DNA of 64,000 nucleotides from Hyphomicrobiales bacterium (GCA_900470155.1 UBZT01000008.1:120112-184111), one strand, 5' to 3'; numbered from the stretch's first letter, positions 15,132 to 22,775 are shown. Program-made: numbers and translations. The notes: generated from the sequence alone by a model not told the origin.

Positions 15132-15527
15132 TTAAGATGCCTTGCCCGCGATGTGCAGGAGACGCGGCTTGAGTTCGCCGGACTTGGCCCGGGCCTTGAC
15201 GGTGAACGGCGCGCCGACCTGGTCGTGGAAAACCTTGCCGAGATACGCCATGACCGCGTCAGAGCCGTCGGCACCCGAAGCGAGGATCAGGAGTGCCGCA
15301 TCCGCCAGAGCCTCGCGCGTCGTCTCCATGTCGAACTTGACGCTTCCGGTCTTCTCGCGTTCCTTTAGCGCTGCACGACGTTCCGCCTGCTTCGCCGCCT
15401 TGTACGCCTTGCGTTCATCGTCGGGCAGGTCGCGCACCGGAGTCTTCGCCGACGCAACCTTCACGAACAACGGGCTGTCGTCGCGGATCATTTCCTCGAG
15501 CAGCTTGACGGTCAGGGACTTCGCCAT
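15132..15527 (-). CDS. Hypothetical protein, possible autoregulator of the replication region
   Basis: A 131-aa protein from ATG 15525-15527 with GGAG upstream; the longer frame lacks a ribosome site and crosses the operators. The N-terminal ~65 residues are highly charged and helical. GSVKFDMETTREALADAALL (about 73-92) has a strand-helix layout loosely like a ribbon-helix-helix start. No family is recognised. Three GTTCTAC-NN-GTAGAAC palindromes lie 12-115 bp upstream, and the gene diverges from the Rep_3-type initiator. It may be a CopG/KorA-like autorepressor, which is inference from context. Confidence 0.6.
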   Translation of the reverse strand: MAKSLTVKLLEEMIRDDSPLFVKVASAKTPVRDLPDDERKAYKAAKQAERRAALKEREKTGSVKFDMETTREALADAALLILASGADGSDAVMAYLGKVFHDQVGAPFTVKARAKSGELKPRLLHIAGKAS

Positions 15528-16159
15528 TTCAATACTCCGTTCTACAAGTAGCAAACACACTCGTGTTCTACATGTAGAACAGTGCCTGTCGGCCATTCCT
15601 TGCACAAGCCCTTTTTCTGCATTCATGTTCTACAGGTAGAACGCGATTTATTTCGGGGCTGTCTGAAACGCCGGGGCTTCGCCCCATCACGATCCAAGGG
15701 CTTCCGAAGAGCCTTCGGCCCGAAACCCGGCACATGAGAAATCACGAACCCTCTGGGCCACCGCCATCACGCTATCCCATCCGCTGCGCGTTCTTCTACG
15801 AGGACTCGGATTTAAAGGGTTGCTCGATGCTCCGCCAGGATGCACCATCCTAATCCTGAACAAGCGTAGCGCCCCGTTCTCTTTCGCGGCCGAAACCCTG
15901 ATCCTCGGACCCGAGAACCCCGGTTTCCTATAATAAGAGCTATCACGCTGTCAGTCTAAATCCGAGAAATCAAAGTCTAAGAAACATGGTTTTCCATCAT
16001 ATAGGTATTACCCCGCTAGCATTTTCAGAAACGCTGGCCGAATTATGGAGAATATCCCTTAGATGCCTTGATGTTTAGTTAGGAAGCCAGTTGATGGAAG
16101 AAGTTATTTTCCGTGACAAACAGCTTGCATCATTCTCGGCCGACGGCAACACTTGATAC
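15528..16159. other. Control region between divergent genes; candidate plasmid-type origin
   Basis: No gene is supported in these 632 bp. The left part holds three palindromic operators. GGGGCTTCGCCCC (15674-15686) and CCGAAG-AGC-CTTCGG (about 15705-15719) are small hairpins. Further right are two GTCTAA repeats exactly 21 bp apart (15954 and 15975), the inverted repeat ATGG-TTTT-CCAT (15986-15997), and A+T-rich sequence running up to the initiator start. This layout fits a Rep-dependent origin, but a convincing long iteron array is absent. Confidence 0.45.
15539..15642. promoter_or_regulatory. Three GTTCTAC-NN-GTAGAAC palindromic operators
   Basis: GTTCTACATGTAGAAC at 15565-15580 is a perfect 16-bp palindrome. 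GTTCTACAGGTAGAAC at 15627-15642 has perfect arms around AG. GTTCTACAAGTAG at 15539-15551 is a copy with a degenerate right arm. The cluster covers the expected promoter of the leftward gene at 15132. Confidence 0.75.
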
Positions 16160-17575
16160 ATGAGAGCTGAAACCTTCACATCCGTCCTGGTCACAAAGAA
16201 GCGGACCTACATCAACAAGCGCCCGCCGTCGCTTATTGTGACGGGTTCTGCGCGCAAGGGGATAGCCGCCAAGGACTGGACATCCGAAGTAGTTTTCACG
16301 AACGATTACAATAGCCCAAGGATTGAGATTCCCGCGGTCATTGTCCGCACGATGCGGTTGGTCAACGGCGAGCACCTAAACGGCCGTGACCTGGCGGTCT
16401 ATTGGTTTCTCTTTGCCACTGCGCGTCAGCAAGGTATCCACCGCGAGCGTCATAGCGTGACTTACAGCGCCGTCGCGAAGTACCTCGGTATCCGCGACCT
16501 GAAGCGCATCCGTGACGTTCTCGATCGACTGAACGTCACGGATGTCCGATACGACTGCAATCAAGACGGCACCCGCCGCCAATCCGGCAGGCTGATTGAT
16601 ATCGCCGAGTTCGACCCCAACGAGCGCTTCTGCGGAAAAACCGAAATCTTTTTCTCTTTGCCCGCAGTTCTGAGAAGGGCCGTCCAGAGGTCGAAAGACT
16701 ACGCTATGGTCGACATCAACGCTCTGTCGCGGCTCAAGTCGCGCTACGCCGTCACCCTCTACATCAGGCTTTGCTACCTGTCGGGCATGTATCACTTGGC
16801 GCGCCCCATCTGGAACCTGAGTGTCGCCAACATGGCGCAGATCATTTCCTACTCGATGAAGGCGTATAGGAAGTCGCACATGCTGTCTTTTGTCCGCTCG
16901 GCGATCGCGGAAATCAGCGGACTTTCGAAGCTTCACCGTCGTTTCGAATTCGATGCCGTCGAGCCGAACGAGTTTTCTGATGAATACCAGATCATCGTCG
17001 GATCGTCCGCCAAGCGCGTCGCCGAAGCTACCCCGGCCGAATTGACCGACGACGAGTACGAAGTCGTCTACGCTCGGAATGTCCTGCCACTCGAGGCGCA
17101 CCAGTATCCTTCCGTTATGCGCCTCCGCCAGGCCGCGACGATCGTGAAAAACAAGAACTTGACCCGCATCGTTTCGACCCGGATCGTCTCTCACGAATGG
17201 CGCTATGACGTTTGGGGCGCCACGCACTACGGTGCCCCCGTCGCTGGCATGGAAGCGGAAGACTTCCTACGAGAGCTTCGCTACGGCGCGATAGAGAAAG
17301 TTTTCGATTGGTGGGTCGACCGCCTGGAATTCCTGCCGAACGGCCTGAGAATTAGGTCGACTGAAATTGTCCCTGACTTCGTTGCGGCGGAGCCGGCCGC
17401 CAAGGCACCTGTCGTCCGCGAGCCGATTGAAGAACGTGTCATCGAGCCTGAGGTCGTCCCCGAAGACGACACCCGCGTCGGCGAGGAACTCGGGGTCTAC
17501 GAATATGGCGAACCCGATGGCCCGCCGACGCTTGTAGAAGCCGAAGACATCGACGACAGCGAAATCCCCGACTGA
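16160..17575 (+). CDS. Plasmid-type replication initiator, Rep_3/RepB superfamily
   Basis: A 471-aa protein from ATG 16160. The Shine-Dalgarno is poor, so the start is uncertain. Two winged-helix domains are visible. The first spans about 65-215: helical DLAVYWFLFATA, then SVTYSAVAKYLGIRDLKRIRD, ending in the family hallmark MVDINALSRLKSRYAVTLYI. The second spans about 215-270 with a Y-R-K-S-H-M block leading into SAIAEISGLS. This is the architecture of iteron-binding initiators such as RepE, Pi and P1 RepA. The C-terminal ~80 residues are acidic and Pro-rich, which is longer than usual. It would open and load a plasmid-like origin, most likely in the control region just upstream. Such initiators are typical of plasmids and phage-plasmids, not of lambda. 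Confidence 0.75.
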   Translation: MRAETFTSVLVTKKRTYINKRPPSLIVTGSARKGIAAKDWTSEVVFTNDYNSPRIEIPAVIVRTMRLVNGEHLNGRDLAVYWFLFATARQQGIHRERHSVTYSAVAKYLGIRDLKRIRDVLDRLNVTDVRYDCNQDGTRRQSGRLIDIAEFDPNERFCGKTEIFFSLPAVLRRAVQRSKDYAMVDINALSRLKSRYAVTLYIRLCYLSGMYHLARPIWNLSVANMAQIISYSMKAYRKSHMLSFVRSAIAEISGLSKLHRRFEFDAVEPNEFSDEYQIIVGSSAKRVAEATPAELTDDEYEVVYARNVLPLEAHQYPSVMRLRQAATIVKNKNLTRIVSTRIVSHEWRYDVWGATHYGAPVAGMEAEDFLRELRYGAIEKVFDWWVDRLEFLPNGLRIRSTEIVPDFVAAEPAAKAPVVREPIEERVIEPEVVPEDDTRVGEELGVYEYGEPDGPPTLVEAEDIDDSEIPD

Positions 17576-17763
17576 TCGTCGATCGCACTCCGTTAACCGG
17601 AACCGCGGCGGCCGAGTTGACGTCGGAATTCGAGCCCGGCATACGTAGCTTGAGAACGGAGACAACCGAGATGAACAGCACCTTGCGAATAGCCTGACAG
17701 CCCCCATCGCCCGCCACATCGGCGCGGCGAAAGCTGTCCATGCATTCACAAGGGAGACATCTC

Positions 17764-18318
17764 ATGTCGCACTTCCGACGCAAGTTCTACACGGCCGATT
17801 CCCACTACGGCCACGCCCTGATGCTGACCTCATGCAATCGTCCGTACAAGTCCGCCGACCAGATGGACGAGGCGCTTATCCGCGCCTGGAACGATGTCGT
17901 CCGTCCCGAGGACATCGTCTATCACCTCGGCGACTTCGCGATGGACCTTGGCAACGAGGACCGTGTCCGCTCGATTTTCAGCCGTCTCATGGGTTCTAAA
18001 GTCTTGGTTCTCGGCAACCACGACTACAAGAAGCCTAACGTCCTTCACCCGACCTTGGCGCGTCTCGACTGGTTGACGACCCCGACGACCTCGCTCGAAA
18101 CGACCGACGAAGGCCACCGCGTCTACCTTTCTCACTATTCCCACCGTGTCTGGCCGGGCTCACACAAGGGCAGCGTCCATTTCTACGGCCACTCCCATGG
18201 AAAATTGCCCGGTGTCGGCCGTAGCCGCGACGTGGGCGTTGACGCGTTCGGGACGGGCTACGCGCCGCAGACCTTCAAGCAACTCACGCGCGACATGGAC
18301 CTGGAGGACGCACGATGA
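17764..18318 (+). CDS. Calcineurin-like metallophosphoesterase
   Basis: A 184-aa protein from ATG 17764 with GGGAGA upstream; the ATG at 17740 was not used. All metal-binding motifs are present in order: DSH at 12-14, GDFA near 61-64, GNHD near 94-97, SHY near 128 and GHSHG near 147-151. Related phage and bacterial enzymes hydrolyse phosphomono- or diesters with a dinuclear metal site; the substrate here is unknown. It heads a rightward cluster and overlaps the next start (ATGA). Confidence 0.88.
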   Translation: MSHFRRKFYTADSHYGHALMLTSCNRPYKSADQMDEALIRAWNDVVRPEDIVYHLGDFAMDLGNEDRVRSIFSRLMGSKVLVLGNHDYKKPNVLHPTLARLDWLTTPTTSLETTDEGHRVYLSHYSHRVWPGSHKGSVHFYGHSHGKLPGVGRSRDVGVDAFGTGYAPQTFKQLTRDMDLEDAR

Positions 18319-18614
18319 ATGCTGACGAACTCAACGCCACCTACGGCGCCATGATCAGCCCTGATGCAGTCGTCTCGGTCCCCGAGGAGTGGATGCCCGT
18401 CGTCCACACCGCAATGAAGGCCTTTGTCGACCTGCCGTCTGAAGTTCGCGCGTTCATCATTGTGATCGCTATCGATCAGGACGTGGAGGGCGAGATTCGC
18501 TTCAGCGTTGCGGGCGCCGTGGAATTCCTGACCTCGCAGGGTCTCGGCCTGGTGCGCCAGATCACCGACAACGCCGTCGCCGCCACGCGCCAGATCACGG
18601 GAGTGCAACACTGA
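18315..18614 (+). CDS. Hypothetical phage protein
   Basis: A 99-aa soluble protein whose ATG overlaps the metallophosphoesterase stop as ATGA, showing translational coupling. A hydrophobic segment, RAFIIVIAIDQ (about 45-55), looks like a buried strand rather than a membrane helix. No family is recognised. It overlaps the next gene by one base. Confidence 0.7.
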   Translation: MNADELNATYGAMISPDAVVSVPEEWMPVVHTAMKAFVDLPSEVRAFIIVIAIDQDVEGEIRFSVAGAVEFLTSQGLGLVRQITDNAVAATRQITGVQH

Positions 18615-19048
18615 TGGATGGTCTCATGTCACGCGTCCTCGTAAACAAACATGCTCTGATGTTCATGTCGGCACCCACTGTCGATGTCGCCGTCGGTCAT
18701 GTCTCAGTCGCCGAACGTGCGCTCAAGGCCCTCAAGGAACTCCATCCGCGTCTTCGCGTGTCGGCGATCTTCCGCGACCACCTCGGCATGATGGTCATCG
18801 ACGTGGCTTACGACCTGCCCCGTATCGTGGACGCGCACGACATCATCTCCGCGCTAGTCGACGGTTTCCCCGAAGACCTCACCGATAAGATCATGGCGAT
18901 CTGCCAGGACGCACGTACGCTGTCGGCCTGGACGTGCCAACACGACGGCCGTCCTGGCTGGCTTGTGGACACGCCCACCGGTGCCACCGTCCTTTGCCCT
19001 GCCTGCCAACGTTCCAAGGGTCTGGAGGTCAAGCGCTATGAAGCATGA
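18614..19048 (+). CDS. Hypothetical phage protein with C-terminal zinc-ribbon-like motif
   Basis: A 144-aa protein starting in a TGATG overlap. The C-terminal ~35 residues contain WTCQHDGRPGW and later VLCPACQRSKG, giving C-x-H and C-x2-C ligands consistent with a small zinc-binding fold. The N-terminal domain is mixed alpha/beta and unrecognised. It overlaps the next gene by 11 bp. Confidence 0.7.
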   Translation: MDGLMSRVLVNKHALMFMSAPTVDVAVGHVSVAERALKALKELHPRLRVSAIFRDHLGMMVIDVAYDLPRIVDAHDIISALVDGFPEDLTDKIMAICQDARTLSAWTCQHDGRPGWLVDTPTGATVLCPACQRSKGLEVKRYEA

Positions 19049-19631
19049 AGACATCGAGCTGTTGCGCCAAGACTTCGCTGACCTGCTGTCCGAGACGGCG
19101 GGTGTGGAGGAGACGATCCCCGATGTGTGGGTTCCCTGTGTCCGCTTCGCGCTGGCGCAACTGCGCCGCGTCCGTGACGGCGTGCTGTATGTCGATGCTG
19201 ACGCGGTCGATCTGGTTGTCCGTGGGGTCAAAGTCGTCAAGCGCCGCTACTCCGTGAAAGACCGTCCGACGGTCGGCTTCGAGGTCGTCGCGCCGACGGC
19301 ACGGGGACGTACGCACCAGGCGATCCTGTCGGTCTTGGCGACCGCCCAGCACTCGGTCGAGGCGGCGGAAAAGGAAGTACTGGGACGCGAGCGCGCCGCC
19401 GATATCCAACGCGATATCGCCCGTTATGTCGGGGAATGCCTTACGGGTCGCCGCGTGGTGGAATATCGTCATGTGGTATTTTCGGGTGTCGATGACCCTG
19501 AGTGGACGCAAGCCGCCTATGTGGACCTTGTCGTGTCGGGCGTTCGTGGCTTCGCAAAAGGCCTGGAGGTCAAAGGATTGGACGAGGCCGACCGCTCCCG
19601 CTTTCTGGGCATCTACAAGCGCGAGATGTAG
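19038..19631 (+). CDS. Hypothetical phage protein
   Basis: A 197-aa soluble protein. ATG 19038 was chosen, with GGAGG at 19024-19028, over upstream in-frame starts that would overlap the previous gene heavily. It has a helical N-terminus, a strand-rich middle (DGVLYVDADAVDLVVRGVK) and a helical C-terminus. No motif is recognised. It is part of the overlapping cluster that begins with the metallophosphoesterase. Confidence 0.7.
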   Translation: MKHEDIELLRQDFADLLSETAGVEETIPDVWVPCVRFALAQLRRVRDGVLYVDADAVDLVVRGVKVVKRRYSVKDRPTVGFEVVAPTARGRTHQAILSVLATAQHSVEAAEKEVLGRERAADIQRDIARYVGECLTGRRVVEYRHVVFSGVDDPEWTQAAYVDLVVSGVRGFAKGLEVKGLDEADRSRFLGIYKREM

Positions 19632-19633
19632 CT

Positions 19634-20128
19634 ATGACGGCTAAACTACAAGACTCGGATATGACTGAGGCGGCCGCAGAATACCTATGGTCGTGCGCCG
19701 AGCAGGGCAAGCTGGCGCCGCTCTCGGTCGTCCGCCGCCGCGATTTCGGGGACGAGGACAACGAGGCCCTTGTCTCCGGTGTTCGTCGGCGGCTGGCGGC
19801 TTTCCGTCTGGGCGCTCGGCTGACCGAACATCGGTCGGGCGACGGCTACGAAGCCTATCGGGAGCCATATCGGAAGCTGTTGCATGATCTCGTGGATGAA
19901 TGGCAGCGGGGCGATATCCCGGGTGGCACGGCACGTCTAATGTCCGGATCGGTGTCGTACGGTGCCCTGTACGGCCTCGCTCGTGAGCTTGGCGTTGAAA
20001 TCCAGTTCTGGCCCAAGGATATCGCGCAGCGGGTCGCCTCTGGTGACCTGACCCCGGACGAGGGTCAGCGCATGCTTGGAATTCAAGACTCCGAGATCGG
20101 CGCCTTCGTGGAGGCTTGGACCCTCTAA
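19634..20128 (+). CDS. Hypothetical phage protein
   Basis: A 164-aa soluble protein from ATG 19634, two bases after the previous stop. It is helix-rich with many charged residues; the C-terminal segment DIAQRVASGDLTPDEGQRML resembles a short helical-hairpin module seen in phage regulatory proteins, but no family can be named. It is the last gene of the cluster, and its 3' end contains the first of four AATTNAAGAC repeats. Confidence 0.68.
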   Translation: MTAKLQDSDMTEAAAEYLWSCAEQGKLAPLSVVRRRDFGDEDNEALVSGVRRRLAAFRLGARLTEHRSGDGYEAYREPYRKLLHDLVDEWQRGDIPGGTARLMSGSVSYGALYGLARELGVEIQFWPKDIAQRVASGDLTPDEGQRMLGIQDSEIGAFVEAWTL

Positions 20129-20367
20129 CAGCGCGGCCGGCTCCAAATTCAAGACCTCGAAACACACGCGGCATAGTTGAGCTGTCGACAATCCCTAACG
20201 AGCCCTTTACGGTGTCAATAGAATTGAAGACTTCGCAATTAAGGGACTGAAAACTAGGAATTAAAGACATCATGAAGGATATCCCAAAACGAACCACCAG
20301 GTTGCACCTGGCGGTTGACAATGGAACTCGCGTCCCGTTTTCTACCGCCAACAGAAAAGGGGACAGC
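20129..20367. promoter_or_regulatory. Control region in front of the excisionase-like and integrase genes
   Basis: AATTNAAGAC recurs at 20080, 20146, 20222 and 20259, all on the plus strand. CCAGGT-TGC-ACCTGG (20297-20311) is a perfect inverted repeat just left of TTGACA (20315-20320), a good -35 although the -10 is unclear. ACCGCCAACA at 20344-20353 matches the tandem pair near the attachment site. Together this looks like a regulated int/xis promoter. Confidence 0.55.
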
Positions 20368-20937
20368 ATGGATAAGTTGGCGGAGCTGACGGGCGAGCTC
20401 GCAAGGCTAATGAAGCGGTCCGACGACAGCGAAAGGGCTATCTTCAAGGGGATCGCGAACTACGACCCGACTATCCCACAGAGGGTTCCAGACTGGCCCG
20501 TGGATGTGGCGCCTGAAGACCCAACGGCAAATGAAATTTACGATCCGTTGGACCATGCGCCATTGAACTTGGAGCAAGCAGTGTGCCTGCCGGAGCTTGG
20601 CGGGGTTCTCAGGCGGTCCGCATCCAGGTCAACGCCGAGCCAGGTATTTGCCGTCAAGACGCTGCGCAAGGCTATCGCCGACGGCGCGCTTGGGGCGATC
20701 CGCCCAAACACAAAGAATCTTTACGTTTCTAAAAAGCTGATCCGGGAGTGGCTCGAAGCATGTCAAGAAAGAAGCTCAACCAAGGCCCCGTCCTCCGTGA
20801 ACGCAAGCCGCGTTATGACGCATCAGGCAAGCTCACGCACCGCGGCACATTCTTCATTGACGACATCCACGCACAGCCAAGACAAACTCAGACAGGATGC
20901 AGTTTCGCAGATGATCACGAGTATGCGGAAGCCCTAG
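20368..20937 (+). CDS. HTH protein, candidate excisionase / directionality factor
   Basis: A 189-aa protein from ATG 20368, with AAAGGGG upstream. Residues about 90-135 (VFAVKTLRKAIADGALGAIR followed by YVSKKLIREWLEA) have the strand-helix-wing pattern of MerR/Xis-type winged helices, which read 'choose row, choose key, DNA-binding helix'. The N-terminus is helical. The C-terminal ~50 residues are Ser/Thr-rich and lie over the integrase gene's 5' end in another frame, so may add little. Its position directly before, and overlapping, the integrase supports an excision or int-regulatory role. Confidence 0.6.
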   Translation: MDKLAELTGELARLMKRSDDSERAIFKGIANYDPTIPQRVPDWPVDVAPEDPTANEIYDPLDHAPLNLEQAVCLPELGGVLRRSASRSTPSQVFAVKTLRKAIADGALGAIRPNTKNLYVSKKLIREWLEACQERSSTKAPSSVNASRVMTHQASSRTAAHSSLTTSTHSQDKLRQDAVSQMITSMRKP

Positions 20938-22052
20938 AGGCTGCAAAGCTGAAACTCCATGAATATGGGGTGGCGAAGTACGTCGTCGAAAAGGTGGCTG
21001 AAACACCTATCAGCATCGAGCCGCAGGACGTGATGATCGGCGACTTGATCCTGTACTATCTGACGAAGAAGGCGAAGAAGATCGAGGAGATGAAGACGCA
21101 CCGTCGTCGAGAGCATCTCTCTCAGGTCGAGTGCCTTCAAGGCTTCTGGGGTGACAAGCGCGTCATCGACATTAACGAGGACAACTCGCTTGAGTACCAA
21201 GTCGGGAAAAAGCCGAGCGTTGTCCGAAACAAGATCATCCTGCTGAAAAGCATCATCACGTTCGCGGCGAAACAGAGCCGGGTTCGGCTCGGCGCCGACC
21301 AGCTCGATTACGCGCAGCCCGAACGGAACCATGACCGTATCGATTATTATGAGATGCACGAGCTGATCACACTCTACAAGGCCGCCAGGCGAAAGCGGAC
21401 CACGTGGTTCGAGAATCGGCCAGAGCGTCTCAACGCCATGTTCGATGCGGGTAAGAGCATCGAGAATTTGCCCGTGGTGAAAGCTCAAAGGGTTTCAAAG
21501 CATATCGCCAAGTTCATCTTAGTCGCGGCCTGGACTGGCACGCGAGCGGAGAAGATCGGGACGGCCTCGTTCGTGCAGGAAGTTGGCAGGCCGTGGATCG
21601 ACCTCAAAAATGGGATTTTCTACCGGAAGCCGCTGAAGAAGGGCGTACCGCCGAACAAGAGGGCCGACCCTGTCCTGCTTCCTGATCGTCTGGTGATCTT
21701 GATGACGAAGTGGCACCACGTCGACGGTTGCCGATATTTGATCGAGTATCAAGGACGTGCAGTGGATTGCCGCAAGGGCTTCTACACACTCGTGAAGCAG
21801 ACGTTGCCCTTCGAGCGGGCTAAGGTCCTGAACCGCCACAGCCTCAAGCACACCGCCGTCACGCTTCTGCTGAAAGAGGGCGTTTCCATCGAATCAGTCG
21901 CGCACTACGTCTCGACGACACCCGAGGTGATCAGGACGACGTATTCCCAATTGATTCCCGGGGAGTTCTCTGAGGTCCACAAAGTCCTCAATCGCAAGGG
22001 GCCGCGCAAGCCACGGCCGGGTGAAAAACCAGTTGAGCGAGAAGCGGCTTGA
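20760..22052 (+). CDS. Tyrosine recombinase / phage integrase
   Basis: A 430-aa integrase from ATG 20760. The N-terminal arm-binding and core-binding regions are followed by the catalytic domain: R262 in TGTRAEKIG, H360 and K363 in HSLKHTAVT, and the nucleophile Y395 in TTYSQ. The usual HxxR box reads H-S-L-K, a Lys variant also seen in other alphaproteobacterial phage integrases. It should recombine the phage attachment site with the 3' end of tRNA-Pro(UGG), whose fragment lies 160 bp downstream. A strong terminator follows the gene. Confidence 0.93.
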   Translation: MSRKKLNQGPVLRERKPRYDASGKLTHRGTFFIDDIHAQPRQTQTGCSFADDHEYAEALEAAKLKLHEYGVAKYVVEKVAETPISIEPQDVMIGDLILYYLTKKAKKIEEMKTHRRREHLSQVECLQGFWGDKRVIDINEDNSLEYQVGKKPSVVRNKIILLKSIITFAAKQSRVRLGADQLDYAQPERNHDRIDYYEMHELITLYKAARRKRTTWFENRPERLNAMFDAGKSIENLPVVKAQRVSKHIAKFILVAAWTGTRAEKIGTASFVQEVGRPWIDLKNGIFYRKPLKKGVPPNKRADPVLLPDRLVILMTKWHHVDGCRYLIEYQGRAVDCRKGFYTLVKQTLPFERAKVLNRHSLKHTAVTLLLKEGVSIESVAHYVSTTPEVIRTTYSQLIPGEFSEVHKVLNRKGPRKPRPGEKPVEREAA

Positions 22053-22060
22053 CTCTCGAG

Positions 22061-22094
22061 AGACATCCGGCCATGTGTCGGATGTCTTTGTTTT
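22061..22094 (+). terminator. Rho-independent terminator of the integrase gene
   Basis: AGACATCCG (22061-22069) pairs with CGGATGTCT (22079-22087), followed by TTGTTTT. Confidence 0.85.
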
Positions 22095-22106
22095 CGGGCA
22101 TTGGTT

Positions 22107-22127
22107 ACCGCCAACAGACCGCCAACA
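22107..22127. repeat. Tandem ACCGCCAACA repeats, candidate integrase arm-type sites
   Basis: ACCGCCAACA occurs at 22107-22116 and 22118-22127, about 85-100 bp from the attachment core. A third copy lies upstream of the excisionase-like gene at 20344. Position and spacing suit arm-type sites bound by the integrase N-terminal domain. Confidence 0.5.
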
Positions 22128-22210
22128 AAACAACGAATTTCACCGGGAACGAACGGGCATTAACGGTCGTTTCCAAGTATCAACAAGCCTTTGTGCGCTG
22201 GTAGTGTCCC

Positions 22211-22258
22211 TGCTTTGGGACCAGAGGGTCGGGAGTTCGAATCTCTCCACTCCGACCA
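22211..22258 (+). other. Right attachment site: 3' fragment of tRNA-Pro(UGG)
   Basis: From the anticodon loop TTTGGGA (22214-22220, anticodon TGG) through the T-arm GGGAG-TTCGAAT-CTCTC to CACTCCG-A-CCA (ending 22258), the sequence matches the 3' half of tRNA-Pro. The 5' half is absent: no CGGAGTG partner precedes it, and the 3' anticodon stem is imperfect. This is the typical scar of integration into a tRNA gene. Host genes begin right after it, and the intact tRNA is expected beyond the left end of the prophage. Confidence 0.8.
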
Positions 22259-22343
22259 AGCAATAACAAGCCGATCGACGGTGGTCGGCTGGATCGAGGC
22301 GGCGGGACGGCTCGCCGCATATGTCCTGGAGATGGATGCGACC

Positions 22344-22649
22344 ATGTCTGCGAAGATCTACCGCCCCGCAAAGACGGCCATGCAGTCCGGCAAGGCAAAG
22401 ACCCAGTTCTGGATTCTCGAATTCGACCAGTCTAGCCCGCGCAAGATCGATCCTGTCATGGGCTACACGACCTCCGCAGATACCCGCCAGCAGGTCAAGC
22501 TGACCTTCGAGACGCTCGAGCAGGCCGAAGCCTATGCGCAGCGTGAGGGCGTCGAGTACCGCGTGATCCTGCCGAAGGAAGCCAAGCGGCAGGTTGTCTC
22601 CTATACCGATAATTTCCGCTTCAGCCGCCTTCAGCCCTGGACTCACTGA
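22344..22649 (+). CDS. Complex I accessory subunit, NDUFS4-like (ETC complex I subunit family)
   Basis: A 101-aa protein from ATG 22344 with GGAGATGG upstream. The family pattern is clear: MSAKIYRPAKTAMQSGKAKT at the N-terminus, QFWILEF, MGYTTSADTRQQVKLTF, and a C-terminal YTDNFRFSRLQPW. In mitochondria the homologue stabilises the NADH-binding arm of NADH:quinone oxidoreductase; alphaproteobacteria carry it away from the nuo operon. It is the first host gene to the right of the prophage and appears intact. Confidence 0.88.
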   Translation: MSAKIYRPAKTAMQSGKAKTQFWILEFDQSSPRKIDPVMGYTTSADTRQQVKLTFETLEQAEAYAQREGVEYRVILPKEAKRQVVSYTDNFRFSRLQPWTH

Positions 22650-22698
22650 GTTCGGTAAAGGCATAAAAGTGGTATGCTAGGCCTTTGAGCCGGCGGAC

Positions 22699-22775
<77 letters not shown>

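Noticed and set aside
15660..15720. Small hairpins taken as a structured RNA upstream of the initiator
   Set aside because: The stems are short (4-6 bp) and have no covariation evidence or recognisable RNA family. They are noted only as part of the control region.
22186..22258. A complete tRNA gene at the prophage right end
   Set aside because: Only the 3' half matches tRNA-Pro. The 5' acceptor strand and D-arm are missing and the anticodon stem mispairs.
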